This document shows positions 1-7,817 of a stretch of DNA of 23,335 nucleotides, one piece after another. The translations under genes were made by a program, and so were the position numbers. The notes under the pieces are model-generated. The model saw nothing but the letters and a program-made list of their open reading frames with translations. It made no database searches and was not told the origin of the DNA. Position 1 is the stretch's first letter. Every line of letters begins with the position of its first letter. The stretch comes from JBAWAP01 sp049589355 (GTDB lineage Bacteria > Chloroflexota > Anaerolineae > VGOG01). Location: positions 1 to 23,335 of the forward strand of contig JBAWAP010000396.1 of NCBI GenBank assembly GCA_049589355.1, read 5' to 3'.

Positions 1-79
1 AGTAGGAGCGAAGCGACGTATCGAGGCCAAGCGGGGTGTCTGTGGAGCCGCTCGCTTGGTTTCGATACGCTTCGCTACT
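1..79. repeat. Imperfect palindromic intergenic repeat
   Basis: Bases 1-36 and 48-79 are imperfect reverse complements. The right arm contains GGTTTCGATACGCTTCGCTA and the left arm matches its complement with a few small insertions. It has the form of a dispersed palindromic (REP or MITE-like) element, upstream of the kinase gene. It encodes no protein and its copy number elsewhere cannot be seen. The left end may be cut by the window edge. Confidence 0.6.
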
Positions 80-202
80 CAACCGGCGCTCGCTCCCCTG
101 ACACTGTAAGAAATGCGTAATGCTCCCGTGGGGAAGAATCCCCGGCGTAAATGTCCCGAAGGGATTCATCCTTGTGACTGTTTCCGGAGAATGTAGGCAC
201 AA

Positions 203-2134
203 ATGGCCGAAGAAGTCATCCTGAACAAGCGTTACCGGCTGCTGACTGAGATCGGCGCTGGGAAAATGGCCGTCGTCTTCAGGGGCGAGGATACCTGGCG
301 GGGTGTGCCGGTGGCGGTCAAGGTGCTGCGCCAGGTCTACGTGGAGAACGAGACTTTCCTGGCCCGCTTCCGCAGCCAGGCCCAGGCGGTAGCCAAATTA
401 ACGCATCCCAACATCGTCGCGACCTACGAGGTGGGCCAGGAGGGCGATTGCCACTACCTGGTGATGGAATTTGTAGGGGAGCCAACTCTCAAAGAGTTGA
501 TCTTGGAAGGCGCCCCTTTTTCCATTGGGCAGGCCCTGGATATCGCTATCCAAATCTGCACTGCAGTAGGCCATGCCCATCGGACGGGCATCGTGCACGG
601 CGATATCACGCCTCAGAACGTATTTATCTCCGCCGATGGCTGGGTCAAGGTGGCCGACTTTGGGATCGCTTGCGCCCTTTCGGCAGCCCCCGTTGTCGAG
701 GGGGAGATCTTATGGGGTACGCCTCATTACTTCTCACCGGAACAGGCAGCCGGCGAAAACGTGAGTCCAGCCTCAGATGTTTACTCTATCGGCGTCCTCA
801 TCTACGAGATGTTGACAGGCCACCCACCTTTCGAAGCTGAGACCGACATTGGGGTAGCTCTCAAGCATCTGCGAGAGGAGCCGGTTCCCCTAGGTCAACT
901 GAACCCTGACGTACCCCTTCAGGTGGAGCGGATCGTGCGCAAGGTGATGGCCAAGGAGCCTGCAGCTCGGTATCGTACAGCGGATCAGTTGGGGCGCATC
1001 CTGGATAGCTATCGTCGCCTGGGCGAGGAGACTCTCGCTGTTCGGCGTCCCGCAGTTGTTAAGCCCCAACCCCGGCTAGACGAGCCTGAGGAATATGAAG
1101 CGGTTGCCAGGCCCCGCCCTCGCCGGTACGAGCCTGAGGAATACGAAGAAGAGGAGATAGGCCGGGATTGGCTAACCGTTTTTTTGGCGGTGGTAGCCGT
1201 CATAGCCATATCGGGCCTGATACCTTTGGTGACCTCGGTCTATCGGCGCTACACTATAGCTGCGCCACGGCCTACGGCTACTGCTGTTGTTGTCGTCACC
1301 CCTGTGCCTGACCAAGTAGAGGTGCCCAACCTGGTCGGCCTGGATCAGGAGGAAGCCCGGCGGCTTGTCGAGCAGGCAGGCTTGCAGTTCGCCGTGGTAG
1401 GGGAGAAGCACGATTCATCTATACCGGCTCTGAGCATCATCGGCCAGACGATACCTGCTGGCCAGATGGTTAGACGGGGAGAGGCCATAGGAGTTGTCAT
1501 AAGTCAGGGCCCCAATTTTGTCTCTGTACCGGCCATAGAGGGCCTGCCAATCGCGGCGGTAGAGCCTGGGTTGAGAGAGATGGGCTTAAACATCTCTCGG
1601 AAGGATGTCTGGAGCAAGGAGACCGAGGGCCTTATCCTATCCCAAGAGCCCCCGGCTGGCTCCATTGTCTCCGAGGGAAGTGTTGTTACCCTGATCGTCA
1701 GCAGCGGCCCTCGGCTAATGCTGAACACCAACCTGGACAACAAGGTCCTGCTCATGGCCTGCGATCTGGAGAACGATAGCCTGAAGCCAGGAGAGACGCT
1801 TCACCTAACCTTGTATTGGCGTGCTCTGCAGCCGATGCAAGAAAACTACACCGTCTTTGTGCACGTAGTCCGAGCCGACGGTGCAATCCTGATCCAGCGG
1901 GACGTTGAGCCGCGCGATGGAACGCACCCCACTGGTTTGTGGGTGACAGGCGAGTTGGTTGAAGACCCCCATGAGCTCTCCATCCCCAGCGATGCTCCTC
2001 CGGACACCTATTGGCTCAAAGTGGGTATGTACTCTCCGGCTACCATGCAGCGCTTGCCGGTAGTTGATCCTGGCCAGGCGGCGGTGGAGCAGGATAGCGT
2101 CTTACTGAGAGAATTGCAAGTGAGTAACCGTTAG
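203..2134 (+). CDS. PASTA-domain Ser/Thr protein kinase, membrane-anchored, with altered active site
   Basis: Hanks-type kinase, residues about 10-270, facing the cytoplasm. A Glu/Arg-rich linker with a repeated PEEYE motif follows, then one membrane helix (about 323-346), two PASTA domains (371-436 and 438-503) and a C-terminal beta-rich domain (504-643). The order resembles PknB/StkP kinases that sense cell-wall fragments, but the last domain resembles one I know from Chloroflexota glycosyltransferases. Lys40 (AVK), Asp134, Asn139 and the DFG motif (152-154) are present. Several usual residues are not: the third glycine of the P-loop is Ala23, the helix-C Glu is Gln59, and HRDxKPxN reads HGDITPQN, so the catalytic-loop Lys is Thr136. 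Activity may be reduced. The ATG at 203 has only a weak GGAG about 13 bases upstream, but no better start keeps the P-loop. Confidence 0.93.
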   Translation: MAEEVILNKRYRLLTEIGAGKMAVVFRGEDTWRGVPVAVKVLRQVYVENETFLARFRSQAQAVAKLTHPNIVATYEVGQEGDCHYLVMEFVGEPTLKELILEGAPFSIGQALDIAIQICTAVGHAHRTGIVHGDITPQNVFISADGWVKVADFGIACALSAAPVVEGEILWGTPHYFSPEQAAGENVSPASDVYSIGVLIYEMLTGHPPFEAETDIGVALKHLREEPVPLGQLNPDVPLQVERIVRKVMAKEPAARYRTADQLGRILDSYRRLGEETLAVRRPAVVKPQPRLDEPEEYEAVARPRPRRYEPEEYEEEEIGRDWLTVFLAVVAVIAISGLIPLVTSVYRRYTIAAPRPTATAVVVVTPVPDQVEVPNLVGLDQEEARRLVEQAGLQFAVVGEKHDSSIPALSIIGQTIPAGQMVRRGEAIGVVISQGPNFVSVPAIEGLPIAAVEPGLREMGLNISRKDVWSKETEGLILSQEPPAGSIVSEGSVVTLIVSSGPRLMLNTNLDNKVLLMACDLENDSLKPGETLHLTLYWRALQPMQENYTVFVHVVRADGAILIQRDVEPRDGTHPTGLWVTGELVEDPHELSIPSDAPPDTYWLKVGMYSPATMQRLPVVDPGQAAVEQDSVLLRELQVSNR

Positions 2135-2173
2135 GGGGCAGCGAATTTCAAACAAATCTCTAACGTTCCTCTA

Positions 2174-2202
2174 ATGCTACTCTAGCAGAAGTGTGTTATA
2201 AT
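2174..2202 (+). promoter_or_regulatory. Sigma-70 promoter P1 upstream of ftsH
   Basis: ATGCTA (2174-2179), a 17-base spacer and a perfect TATAAT (2197-2202) preceded by TGT, giving an extended -10. The -35 and the GTGTG before the -10 resemble the three promoters of the TA island at 14969, 15630 and 16429. Confidence 0.6.
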
Positions 2203-2286
2203 GGTACAAGCGGCAACTGTGCCGGTCGAGCAAGTCAGGGAAGTGTATGGCTGGATAGTGTTTCATGTTGAAGACAAGTACTGCAA

Positions 2287-2316
2287 TTGGCACATTTAGC
2301 CAATCTCTGGTATAAT
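2287..2316 (+). promoter_or_regulatory. Sigma-70 promoter P2 upstream of ftsH
   Basis: TTGGCA (2287-2292), an 18-base spacer and a perfect TATAAT (2311-2316). The ftsH start lies roughly 90 bases downstream. Together with P1 it suggests two start points for ftsH mRNA. Confidence 0.7.
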
Positions 2317-2398
2317 ATGATAAATCGAGAAAGACTTTTGGGCAGTCGTCTACAGGTTCAGAGCGGGGAAGGCGAAGACTAATGGTTGATCGCTGGAT

Positions 2399-2406
2399 GG
2401 AGGAAG
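2399..2406 (+). promoter_or_regulatory. Ribosome binding site that decides the ftsH start
   Basis: GGAGGAAG lies six bases before the in-frame GTG at 2410. The longer candidate, TTG at 2386, has only GGGGAAGG about 14 bases upstream, too far for a usual site. The stop TAA at 2380-2382 rules out any earlier start. Confidence 0.65.
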
Positions 2407-2409
2407 AAA

Positions 2410-4227
2410 GTGTTTACTGGAAGGTTTAGGAATATCTTTGTTTATCTAATGATCTTGATGGCAGCGGTGTTCCTGCTGTATAACTTCTCTTCGCAGTCGA
2501 AGAAAACCGAAGAGGTGCCCATTAGTGAAGTAGCTGCTGAGGTCAAGGCGGGCATGATAAAGCAGATCACTATCTCAGGAGATTACTCTACTCTGGAGGT
2601 GGAGTTCAAGGATAGAAGGGAGCCAGTGCTATCTCGCAAGGGGCCCGACGTAGATGTCGTCGAGGTATTGCGCAATTTGGGTGTTAGCGAGGAAGAGATG
2701 GCGGCGATTACAATCGAGTACCAGCGGTCCAGTGGTTGGGCCAATTGGATAGGTTTGCTCAGTGGCATCTTGCCTGCTATCCTTTTTGTTGGCCTCTTTT
2801 ACTTCTTGCTGCGCCAGGCCCAGGGCACCAACAGTCAGGCTCTCTCCTTTGGCAAGAGCCGGGCTCGCATGTTCACCGGCGACCAGCCAACGGTCACCTT
2901 CGAGGACGTGGCCGGTGTGGAGGAGGCCAAGGAGGAGCTGGCCGAGGTGGTGGAGTTCCTCAAGGAACCGGAGAAGTTTATCTCCCTGGGGGCTCGCATC
3001 CCCAAGGGAGTGCTTCTGGTGGGCGCGCCGGGCACGGGCAAGACCCTCATGGCCAAGGCCGTATCGGGTGAGGCAGGGGTGCCCTTCTTCAGCATATCGG
3101 GCTCCGAGTTTGTGGAGATGTTCGTCGGTGTAGGTGCCAGTCGAGTCCGCGATCTCTTCGATCAAGCCAAACGCCACAGCCCCTGCATCGTCTTCGTGGA
3201 TGAGATAGACGCCGTGGGGCGGCACCGCGGAGCCGGACTGGGTGGCAGCCACGACGAGCGAGAGCAAACTCTGAACCAGATCCTGGTGGAGATGGATGGC
3301 TTCGATACCGATACCAATGTCATCATCCTGGCAGCTACTAACCGTCCTGATATTCTTGACCCTGCCCTCCTCCGTCCAGGCCGCTTCGACCGGCGGGTGG
3401 TGTTGGACATACCCGACATAAATGGGCGCAAAGGCATCTTAGAGGTGCATGTGCGGGGCAAGCCCCTGGCTAGCGATGTGGACCCGAAGGTGCTCGCCAG
3501 ACAGACCCCCGGCTTCGTGGGAGCCGACATAGAGAGCATGGTGAACGAAGCGGCCATACTGGCCGCACGGAGGAACAAGAAAGTCATCGGCATGGAGGAG
3601 TTTGAGGAGGCCATAGAGCGGGTACTCGCTGGACCGGAGCGCAAGAGCAGGATCATCAGCGGCGAGGAGAAAGAGATCATTGCCTATCACGAGGCTGGGC
3701 ATGTCATGGTAATGAATAAGCTTCCCCACTGCGATCGTGTGCACAAGGTCTCTATCGTCTCGCGAGGGCTGGCCCTGGGCTACACCATGCCCTTGCCTGA
3801 GGAAGACCGCTACCTGAAGCACCGCGCCAAGTTCAGGGACGAGTTGGCCGGTCTTTTGGGGGGGCGTGCAGCGGAGGAGCTGATGTTTAACGATGTGACC
3901 ACGGGAGCTGCGAGTGACCTGGAACAGGCCACTAAATTGGCCCGGAAGATGGTCTGTGAGTACGGGATGAGTGAGAACCTGGGGCCGATGACTTTTGGCC
4001 AGAAGCAAGAGCTGGTATTTCTAGGCCGGGAGATTTCCGAACAGCGCGATTACAGCGAAGCGGTGGCGCAGGAGATCGACCGCGAGGTGCGACATTTCAT
4101 TGACGAGGCTCACAGCCGGGCCAAGGAGATCTTGACCACCTATCGGGACAAGCTGATGGCTCTCGCCCAGCGCCTCATTGAGGATGAGACCCTTGAGGGC
4201 GCCGAGCTGGAAGCTATGCTGGCCTGA
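2410..4227 (+). CDS. ftsH: ATP-dependent zinc metalloprotease FtsH
   Basis: Membrane-bound AAA+ protease that extracts and degrades membrane and short-lived cytosolic proteins as a hexamer. From the GTG start (605 aa, normal length): first membrane helix about 10-26, a periplasmic-type region, second helix about 112-134, Walker A GAPGTGKT at 205-212, Walker B IVFVDEID, and the second region of homology ending LLRPGRFDRR. The zinc site HEAGH is at 427-431, with the third ligand Asp503 in SDLEQA. All key residues are intact. The alternative TTG at 2386 would add eight residues; the Shine-Dalgarno favours GTG. Two promoters precede it and a strong terminator follows, so it is probably transcribed alone, apart from read-through from the kinase. 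Confidence 0.97.
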   Translation: MFTGRFRNIFVYLMILMAAVFLLYNFSSQSKKTEEVPISEVAAEVKAGMIKQITISGDYSTLEVEFKDRREPVLSRKGPDVDVVEVLRNLGVSEEEMAAITIEYQRSSGWANWIGLLSGILPAILFVGLFYFLLRQAQGTNSQALSFGKSRARMFTGDQPTVTFEDVAGVEEAKEELAEVVEFLKEPEKFISLGARIPKGVLLVGAPGTGKTLMAKAVSGEAGVPFFSISGSEFVEMFVGVGASRVRDLFDQAKRHSPCIVFVDEIDAVGRHRGAGLGGSHDEREQTLNQILVEMDGFDTDTNVIILAATNRPDILDPALLRPGRFDRRVVLDIPDINGRKGILEVHVRGKPLASDVDPKVLARQTPGFVGADIESMVNEAAILAARRNKKVIGMEEFEEAIERVLAGPERKSRIISGEEKEIIAYHEAGHVMVMNKLPHCDRVHKVSIVSRGLALGYTMPLPEEDRYLKHRAKFRDELAGLLGGRAAEELMFNDVTTGAASDLEQATKLARKMVCEYGMSENLGPMTFGQKQELVFLGREISEQRDYSEAVAQEIDREVRHFIDEAHSRAKEILTTYRDKLMALAQRLIEDETLEGAELEAMLA

Positions 4228-4262
4228 GTTGTAACCCTTTAGGCAAGTACAGTCACGTAAAG

Positions 4263-4295
4263 AAGCGGAGCCGTGCATTCTGGCTCCGCTTTCGT
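4263..4295. terminator. Bidirectional terminator between ftsH and the acyl-CoA synthetase
   Basis: AAGCGGAGCC (4263-4272), a nine-base loop and GGCTCCGCTT (4282-4291) form a perfect ten-base stem followed by a T-rich tail. It lies between two convergent genes and can serve both. Confidence 0.85.
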
Positions 4296-4326
4296 TTTAC
4301 GCGGGACTTGTGGAAGCTTGTGCCTA

Positions 4327-6009
4327 TCAGGCCATCTTTTTCTTATCTTCCTCGACCAGCAAGCGTCGCAGGATCTTGCCCACCATGGTCTTGGGCAGCT
4401 CGGTGCGGAACTCCACGAATTTGGGCACTTTGTAGGGAGCCATGTTCTCACGGCAAAACTGGATAATCTCCTCCTCGGTGGCTGTTTCACCCTCCCTGAG
4501 GACGATGTACACTTTAACCCGCTCTCCCTTCCCAGCGACCGGGATGCCCGCCGCCGCGACCTCCTTGACTTTAGGATGCTCGTACAATACGTCCTCGATC
4601 TCTCGCGGATAGATGTTAAATCCGCCAGCGCCCAGAATCATGTCCTTCTTGCGGTCCACGATCTGGAAGTAGCCGTCTTCGTCCATTTTAGCGATGTCCC
4701 CGGTGAAAAGCCATCCCTCCCTTAAGGTATCTGCCGTCTCCTCGGGCATATTCCAGTAGCCCTTCATCACCTGCGGCCCCCGGATGCACAATTCTCCAAC
4801 CTCGCCGGGAGGCAGGATTTTCTCGCCGGTATCCAGGTCCATGATCGCCGCTTCGGTGTCTGGCCAGGGGAGGCCGATAGTGCCGACGCGGTTCTCGCCG
4901 AAGATGGGGTTAGCGTGAGTCACAGGCGTGGCCTCGCTCAGCCCGTAGCCCTCTACCAACTTGCCGCCGGTGATCTCCTCGAAAGTCTTCTGCACCTCGA
5001 CTGGCAGACCCGCCGCCCCGCTGACGCACGCCCGAATGGACTTGACGTTGTACTTTCCGGCCAGTACGCCCGGGTCGTTGTTGATGGCCACGTACATAGC
5101 CGGCACGCCAGGGTAGATGGTGGGGCGGTACTTGTTGATGCTTTCAAGCACGTCCTTGAGGTCGCGCGGGTTAGGCACCAGGATCATGGTAGTGGCGGTG
5201 CACACGCCATGGTTCATGCAAGTAGTCATCCCGTAGCTGTGGAACAGGGGCAGGGTGGTCAGGACGACTTCAGTGGCTTCCGGGGTCTTCAGCCAGTGCT
5301 TGCATTGTACGGCGTTGACCAGGATGTTCTGGTGAGTGAGTTCTGCTCCCTTGGAAACACCGGTGGTGCCGCCGGTGTACATCAGTACCGCCGTGTCATC
5401 CCAATCCAAGTCAACTGGTGTGGGCTTCGCTGGGGCACCGGCCAGCACGTCCTGGAACCAGTGAGTGTTGGCGTCACCGGAGATGTCCACGGCGTGGCCT
5501 TCTTTCTTTTCCTTGGCCAGGGTGAAGAGAAGCCTGAGAAGGCCAGGTAAGTAGGTCTTGATCTTGGCCACGATGACGTGGCGCAGTTTGGTCTTATCCC
5601 GAATCTGCTTGACGAGAGGATAGAAGGCACTCAGGGTGATAATAACTTCTGCCCCAGAGTCGTTGAGTTGGTGCTCCATCTCTCGGGCCACGTACGTCGG
5701 GTTGCTGGGGACAATGATCCCGCCTGCTCTCAGGATAGCGTAGTAGCTGATGGGGAACTGGGGGCAGTTAGGCAGGTGGATGGCTACCCGGTCGCCCTTC
5801 TTGACTCCCAATTGCTGGAGCCCGGCGGCGAACTTGTCCACCAGTTCGTTGAGCTCGCGGTAAGTCAGCTTTGCCCCCTTGAAGAGAGTGGCGGTGTGAT
5901 CGGGGTGCTTTCTGGCCGTATCGGCCAGGACTTCGGACATATTCGTGTCGGGGTAATCAATTGTCGCCGGAACCCCCTCTTCGTAGAACTTTAACCAGGG
6001 TTTTTCCAT
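4327..6009 (-). CDS. Long-chain fatty acid-CoA ligase (AMP-binding)
   Basis: Acyl-adenylate-forming enzyme of the ANL superfamily, 560 aa, which activates a fatty acid with ATP and joins it to CoA for beta-oxidation or lipid synthesis. Visible motifs: the phosphate loop YTGGTTGVSKG at 211-221, LPLFHSYG, GYGLSEATP at 355-362, the hinge motif LFTGDIAKMDEDGYF with DRKKDMI, GFNIYPREIE, and the adenylation Lys545 in TMVGKILRR near the C-terminus. The ATG has a strong AAGGAGGTG ten bases upstream. It resembles FadD-type enzymes, but the chain length of the substrate cannot be read from the sequence. It is a single gene with its own promoter and a leader of about 150 bases. Confidence 0.95.
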   Translation of the reverse strand: MEKPWLKFYEEGVPATIDYPDTNMSEVLADTARKHPDHTATLFKGAKLTYRELNELVDKFAAGLQQLGVKKGDRVAIHLPNCPQFPISYYAILRAGGIIVPSNPTYVAREMEHQLNDSGAEVIITLSAFYPLVKQIRDKTKLRHVIVAKIKTYLPGLLRLLFTLAKEKKEGHAVDISGDANTHWFQDVLAGAPAKPTPVDLDWDDTAVLMYTGGTTGVSKGAELTHQNILVNAVQCKHWLKTPEATEVVLTTLPLFHSYGMTTCMNHGVCTATTMILVPNPRDLKDVLESINKYRPTIYPGVPAMYVAINNDPGVLAGKYNVKSIRACVSGAAGLPVEVQKTFEEITGGKLVEGYGLSEATPVTHANPIFGENRVGTIGLPWPDTEAAIMDLDTGEKILPPGEVGELCIRGPQVMKGYWNMPEETADTLREGWLFTGDIAKMDEDGYFQIVDRKKDMILGAGGFNIYPREIEDVLYEHPKVKEVAAAGIPVAGKGERVKVYIVLREGETATEEEIIQFCRENMAPYKVPKFVEFRTELPKTMVGKILRRLLVEEDKKKMA

Positions 6010-6165
6010 CTTTTTTCTTCACCTCCTTGTGAGTTTCAAGGTTGAACGCTGATAACCTATTCTGAATTACCCGGAGCCCACCTCCTTTCGGCTTCGGGCC
6101 TGTTCCAGAAAGATCACGGATACGTGCAAGTGTACTGCCCTTACCGGTTCCAACCATTGTGCAGT

Positions 6166-6194
6166 AGTATAACCCAGTCAGGGTTAATTGTCAA
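6166..6194 (-). promoter_or_regulatory. Sigma-70 promoter of the acyl-CoA ligase
   Basis: Read on the minus strand: a perfect TTGACA (6189-6194), a 17-base spacer and TATACT (6166-6171). Transcription would start near 6158, leaving about 150 bases of leader before the gene. That leader contains a second purine-rich AAAGGAGGTGGG-like stretch with no supported gene after it. Confidence 0.8.
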
Positions 6195-6226
6195 AAGTCC
6201 GATGTGCAAACCCACACTGCCAAGCC

Positions 6227-6255
6227 TTGACAGATGCGGGAAGCTGTGGTACACT
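6227..6255 (+). promoter_or_regulatory. Sigma-70 promoter of the DUF4258/YgiT pair
   Basis: A perfect TTGACA (6227-6232), a 17-base spacer and TACACT (6250-6255). It is divergent from the ligase promoter, with the two -35 boxes only 32 bases apart. Nothing else is recognisable in the 340-base gap. Confidence 0.75.
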
Positions 6256-6350
6256 GTGGTTAACCCGAAAGTTGGATTGCTCTGAGGCACGACCAGGCAG
6301 CCGCTTCCGCCACTAAACCCTCTTCCATCGGGTATAGGTGAGGTCACGGT

Positions 6351-6677
6351 GTGAGCACTCTAATCAAGCAGACCTTTATCCGGCAAAAGGCAATTGAACG
6401 CAAAGTCAAATGGACGAGCCACGCGCTTAGCAAGCTGGCCCCCGAGCCAGAGTCGGTTGGCGATGTGGAAATTGCCTTGCAACAAGCGGAGGTAATTGAG
6501 GAGTATCCTCACGTTCACCGATACCTGCCCGATTGCCTGGTTTTGGCCTTCTTATCCTCTGGCAAACCAATACATTGTGTTATCGCCATCAACGAACTAC
6601 GAGACTATATTCTGATTGTGACGATTTATAAGCCAACAGAACAGGAGTGGAAAGATGACTGGCGAACTAGAAAATGA
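6351..6677 (+). CDS. DUF4258 protein, probable RelE/MqsR-like toxin
   Basis: A 108-residue protein with the pattern of DUF4258 toxins: WTSHALSKL near the N-terminus (21-29), a middle section ending in a strand rich in hydrophobic residues, and YILIVTIYKPTEQEW near the C-terminus. Such proteins are linked to the RelE/MqsR fold and mRNA cleavage; the nuclease role is inferred from the family. The GTG start has a purine-rich AGGTGAGG upstream. It overlaps the next gene by 23 bases, which implies translational coupling with its probable antitoxin, and a good promoter lies about 95 bases upstream. Confidence 0.8.
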   Translation: MSTLIKQTFIRQKAIERKVKWTSHALSKLAPEPESVGDVEIALQQAEVIEEYPHVHRYLPDCLVLAFLSSGKPIHCVIAINELRDYILIVTIYKPTEQEWKDDWRTRK

Positions 6678-6915
6678 CCGGTGCTATTTTTGTGGTGGCA
6701 AGCTAGCGCCCGCCCTGGCAACAATCCCCTTTGTCATGAGTACTGGCATTGTTATCATCAAGGAGGTTCCCGCTGAGGTGTGTATCCAGTGCAGTGAACC
6801 GATCATGACCAGCGAGGTAGCCGCGGTCGTGGATGGTCTGCTAAAGCAGATGCAACGATCAGGCTTTGAAGTATCAATTGTTCCATACGAACAATTGGCG
6901 CTGGCGTTGGCATAG
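6655..6915 (+). CDS. YgiT-type zinc finger antitoxin
   Basis: An 86-residue protein with two CxxC pairs (Cys10/Cys13 and Cys43/Cys46) in the order CYFCGG then EVCIQCSEP, the zinc-binding fold at the N-terminus of MqsA/YgiT antitoxins. There is no helix-turn-helix domain after it, so it is the short form that usually accompanies DUF4258 toxins. It would bind and neutralise the product of the overlapping upstream gene. Right after its stop begins a truncated UPF0175 reading frame, a sign of past rearrangement. Confidence 0.85.
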   Translation: MTGELENDRCYFCGGKLAPALATIPFVMSTGIVIIKEVPAEVCIQCSEPIMTSEVAAVVDGLLKQMQRSGFEVSIVPYEQLALALA

Positions 6916-7015
6916 CTCCGATCTATCCAAGAGAGACCTCATCTGCGAAGCCCAGGCACGGGGCATCGAGCCCCCGTTCGATGAGCAAACCGTACGTGAG
7001 GAGCTGGGAGCATGA
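6914..7015 (+). pseudogene. C-terminal fragment of a UPF0175 antitoxin gene, with DUF3368 start scar
   Basis: Reading from 6914 gives LSKRDLICEAQARGIEPPF followed by DEQTVREELGA and a stop, which matches the last third of UPF0175 proteins. No start codon or N-terminal part is present; the frame begins inside the end of the YgiT gene. Its stop overlaps an ATG (7012) whose first residues MNISDS resemble the start of DUF3368 PIN toxins, the usual partner. That frame then runs into the next UPF0175 sequence and stops, so the toxin body is missing. Family assignment of the fragment is fairly secure; the DUF3368 scar is inference. Confidence 0.7.
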
Positions 7016-7021
7016 ACATTA

Positions 7022-7213
7022 GTGATTCTCTTGGGTTTGCTTCAGTTGAAGGTCCAGGAGGCGCGCTTGCTGTATAGCCGGGGTTTGGTGTCGTTCAGCC
7101 GAGCCGCCGAGATGGCAGGTCTTTCCAGGCAAGAGATGATTTGTCAAGCGAGAGCCTTTGGCGTCCAGCCCCGCTGGTCCGAGCAGATGGTGCAAGATGA
7201 ACTACGGAGATGA
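7022..7213 (+). pseudogene. N-terminally truncated UPF0175 antitoxin
   Basis: The 63-residue frame contains LLYSRGLVSFSRAAEMAGLS and ends SEQMVQDELRR, the core and tail of UPF0175. The usual first 20-25 residues are missing and the GTG at 7022 lies in the joint with the DUF3368-like scar, so the frame is probably a remnant. It could still be translated. Its stop TGA (7211-7213) overlaps an ATG (7210) that opens only a 20-codon frame, not a DUF3368 toxin. The product resembles the fragment just upstream, so the two are probably descendants of neighbouring TA pairs that recombined. Confidence 0.6.
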
Positions 7214-7505
7214 GTGGCGAACTTGAAGAGAAGATGATCCACCGCGCTCTGGAAGCCCTGATGGCGCGCTAGGGCCGGTAGAAACTGTTCGTTTTCTGAC
7301 CCTACCACGACGCCGTCGCCTCGAGTCGGTTCGACGGCACCGGCAGTGGCAGGCAAGCCTGGATCAGGAACAGTTTTTTGGTCAGGTCTTTGGTGCCTAT
7401 TCAAGGCAGGCAAGGTGATCATTGATCCCCGCGTAACCAAGTTGTGGCTGTTGCGACGGATACTCCTGGCAGTAGAGAAATAACATGGCCAACTGGAGGT
7501 GAGCA
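7214..7505. other. Gene-poor stretch with short VIIDPR frame
   Basis: No recognisable gene. A 22-codon frame opens with GTG at 7415 and stops at 7483; its first 19 bases (7413-7431) recur at 8361-8379. Pieces near 7270 and 7370 (AAACTGTTC and GAACAGTTT) are inverted copies and may be a degraded palindrome. The strong site GGAGGTGAG at about 7494 belongs to the next gene. Confidence 0.4.
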
Positions 7506-7814
7506 ATGAGTGTCATTACCAAACAGATCGAACTGACCCCTCGTGATGTCATCGAAGCTCTGCGGAGTTTTGAAGAAGAGGAATGGGCCGAGGTGCTGAC
7601 CTTTCTGGAAGCTGAAAGGCCACTCTCCCGGTTTGGCTCCGCCTCTCTTGATGAGTTAGAACCCCATCCCGAAGAGCCACCCCGCACGCCGGAGGGAAAC
7701 CAGATCGCCCTGGCGGCGGTGGAACGGATGGCGGGCATGATCCCGATCAGCGATCCAGAGTTAGCCCGCTGGCTGGCGGAGAGTCCGGAGCTCTCGATCT
7801 ACGGAGGGCCATGA
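7506..7814 (+). CDS. Small acidic protein, probable antitoxin of the PIN toxin
   Basis: A 102-residue protein I cannot place in a named family. It is acidic, starts with a likely strand and helix (IELTPRDVIEAL, then SFEEEEWAEVLTFLEAE), has a Pro/Glu-rich middle and ends in a segment with ARWLAESPELSIYG. Acidic small proteins with such tails are common as antitoxins of PIN toxins. The stop is four bases before the start of the PIN gene, which is the main evidence for the role. The ATG follows GGAGGTGAG at a short spacing, so the start is well supported. Confidence 0.75.
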   Translation: MSVITKQIELTPRDVIEALRSFEEEEWAEVLTFLEAERPLSRFGSASLDELEPHPEEPPRTPEGNQIALAAVERMAGMIPISDPELARWLAESPELSIYGGP

Positions 7815-7817
7815 CGG

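Noticed and set aside
2629..3267. Long minus-strand frame opposite ftsH
   Set aside because: It lies wholly within the conserved AAA+ coding region and its product has no recognisable features.
4915..5550. Long plus-strand frame opposite the ligase
   Set aside because: It lies entirely inside a conserved enzyme gene with strong motifs and has no ribosome site of note.
5957..6157. 66-codon frame in the leader of the acyl-CoA ligase
   Set aside because: It overlaps the ligase start and has no ribosome site or recognisable protein pattern. Its ATG sits next to the expected transcription start.
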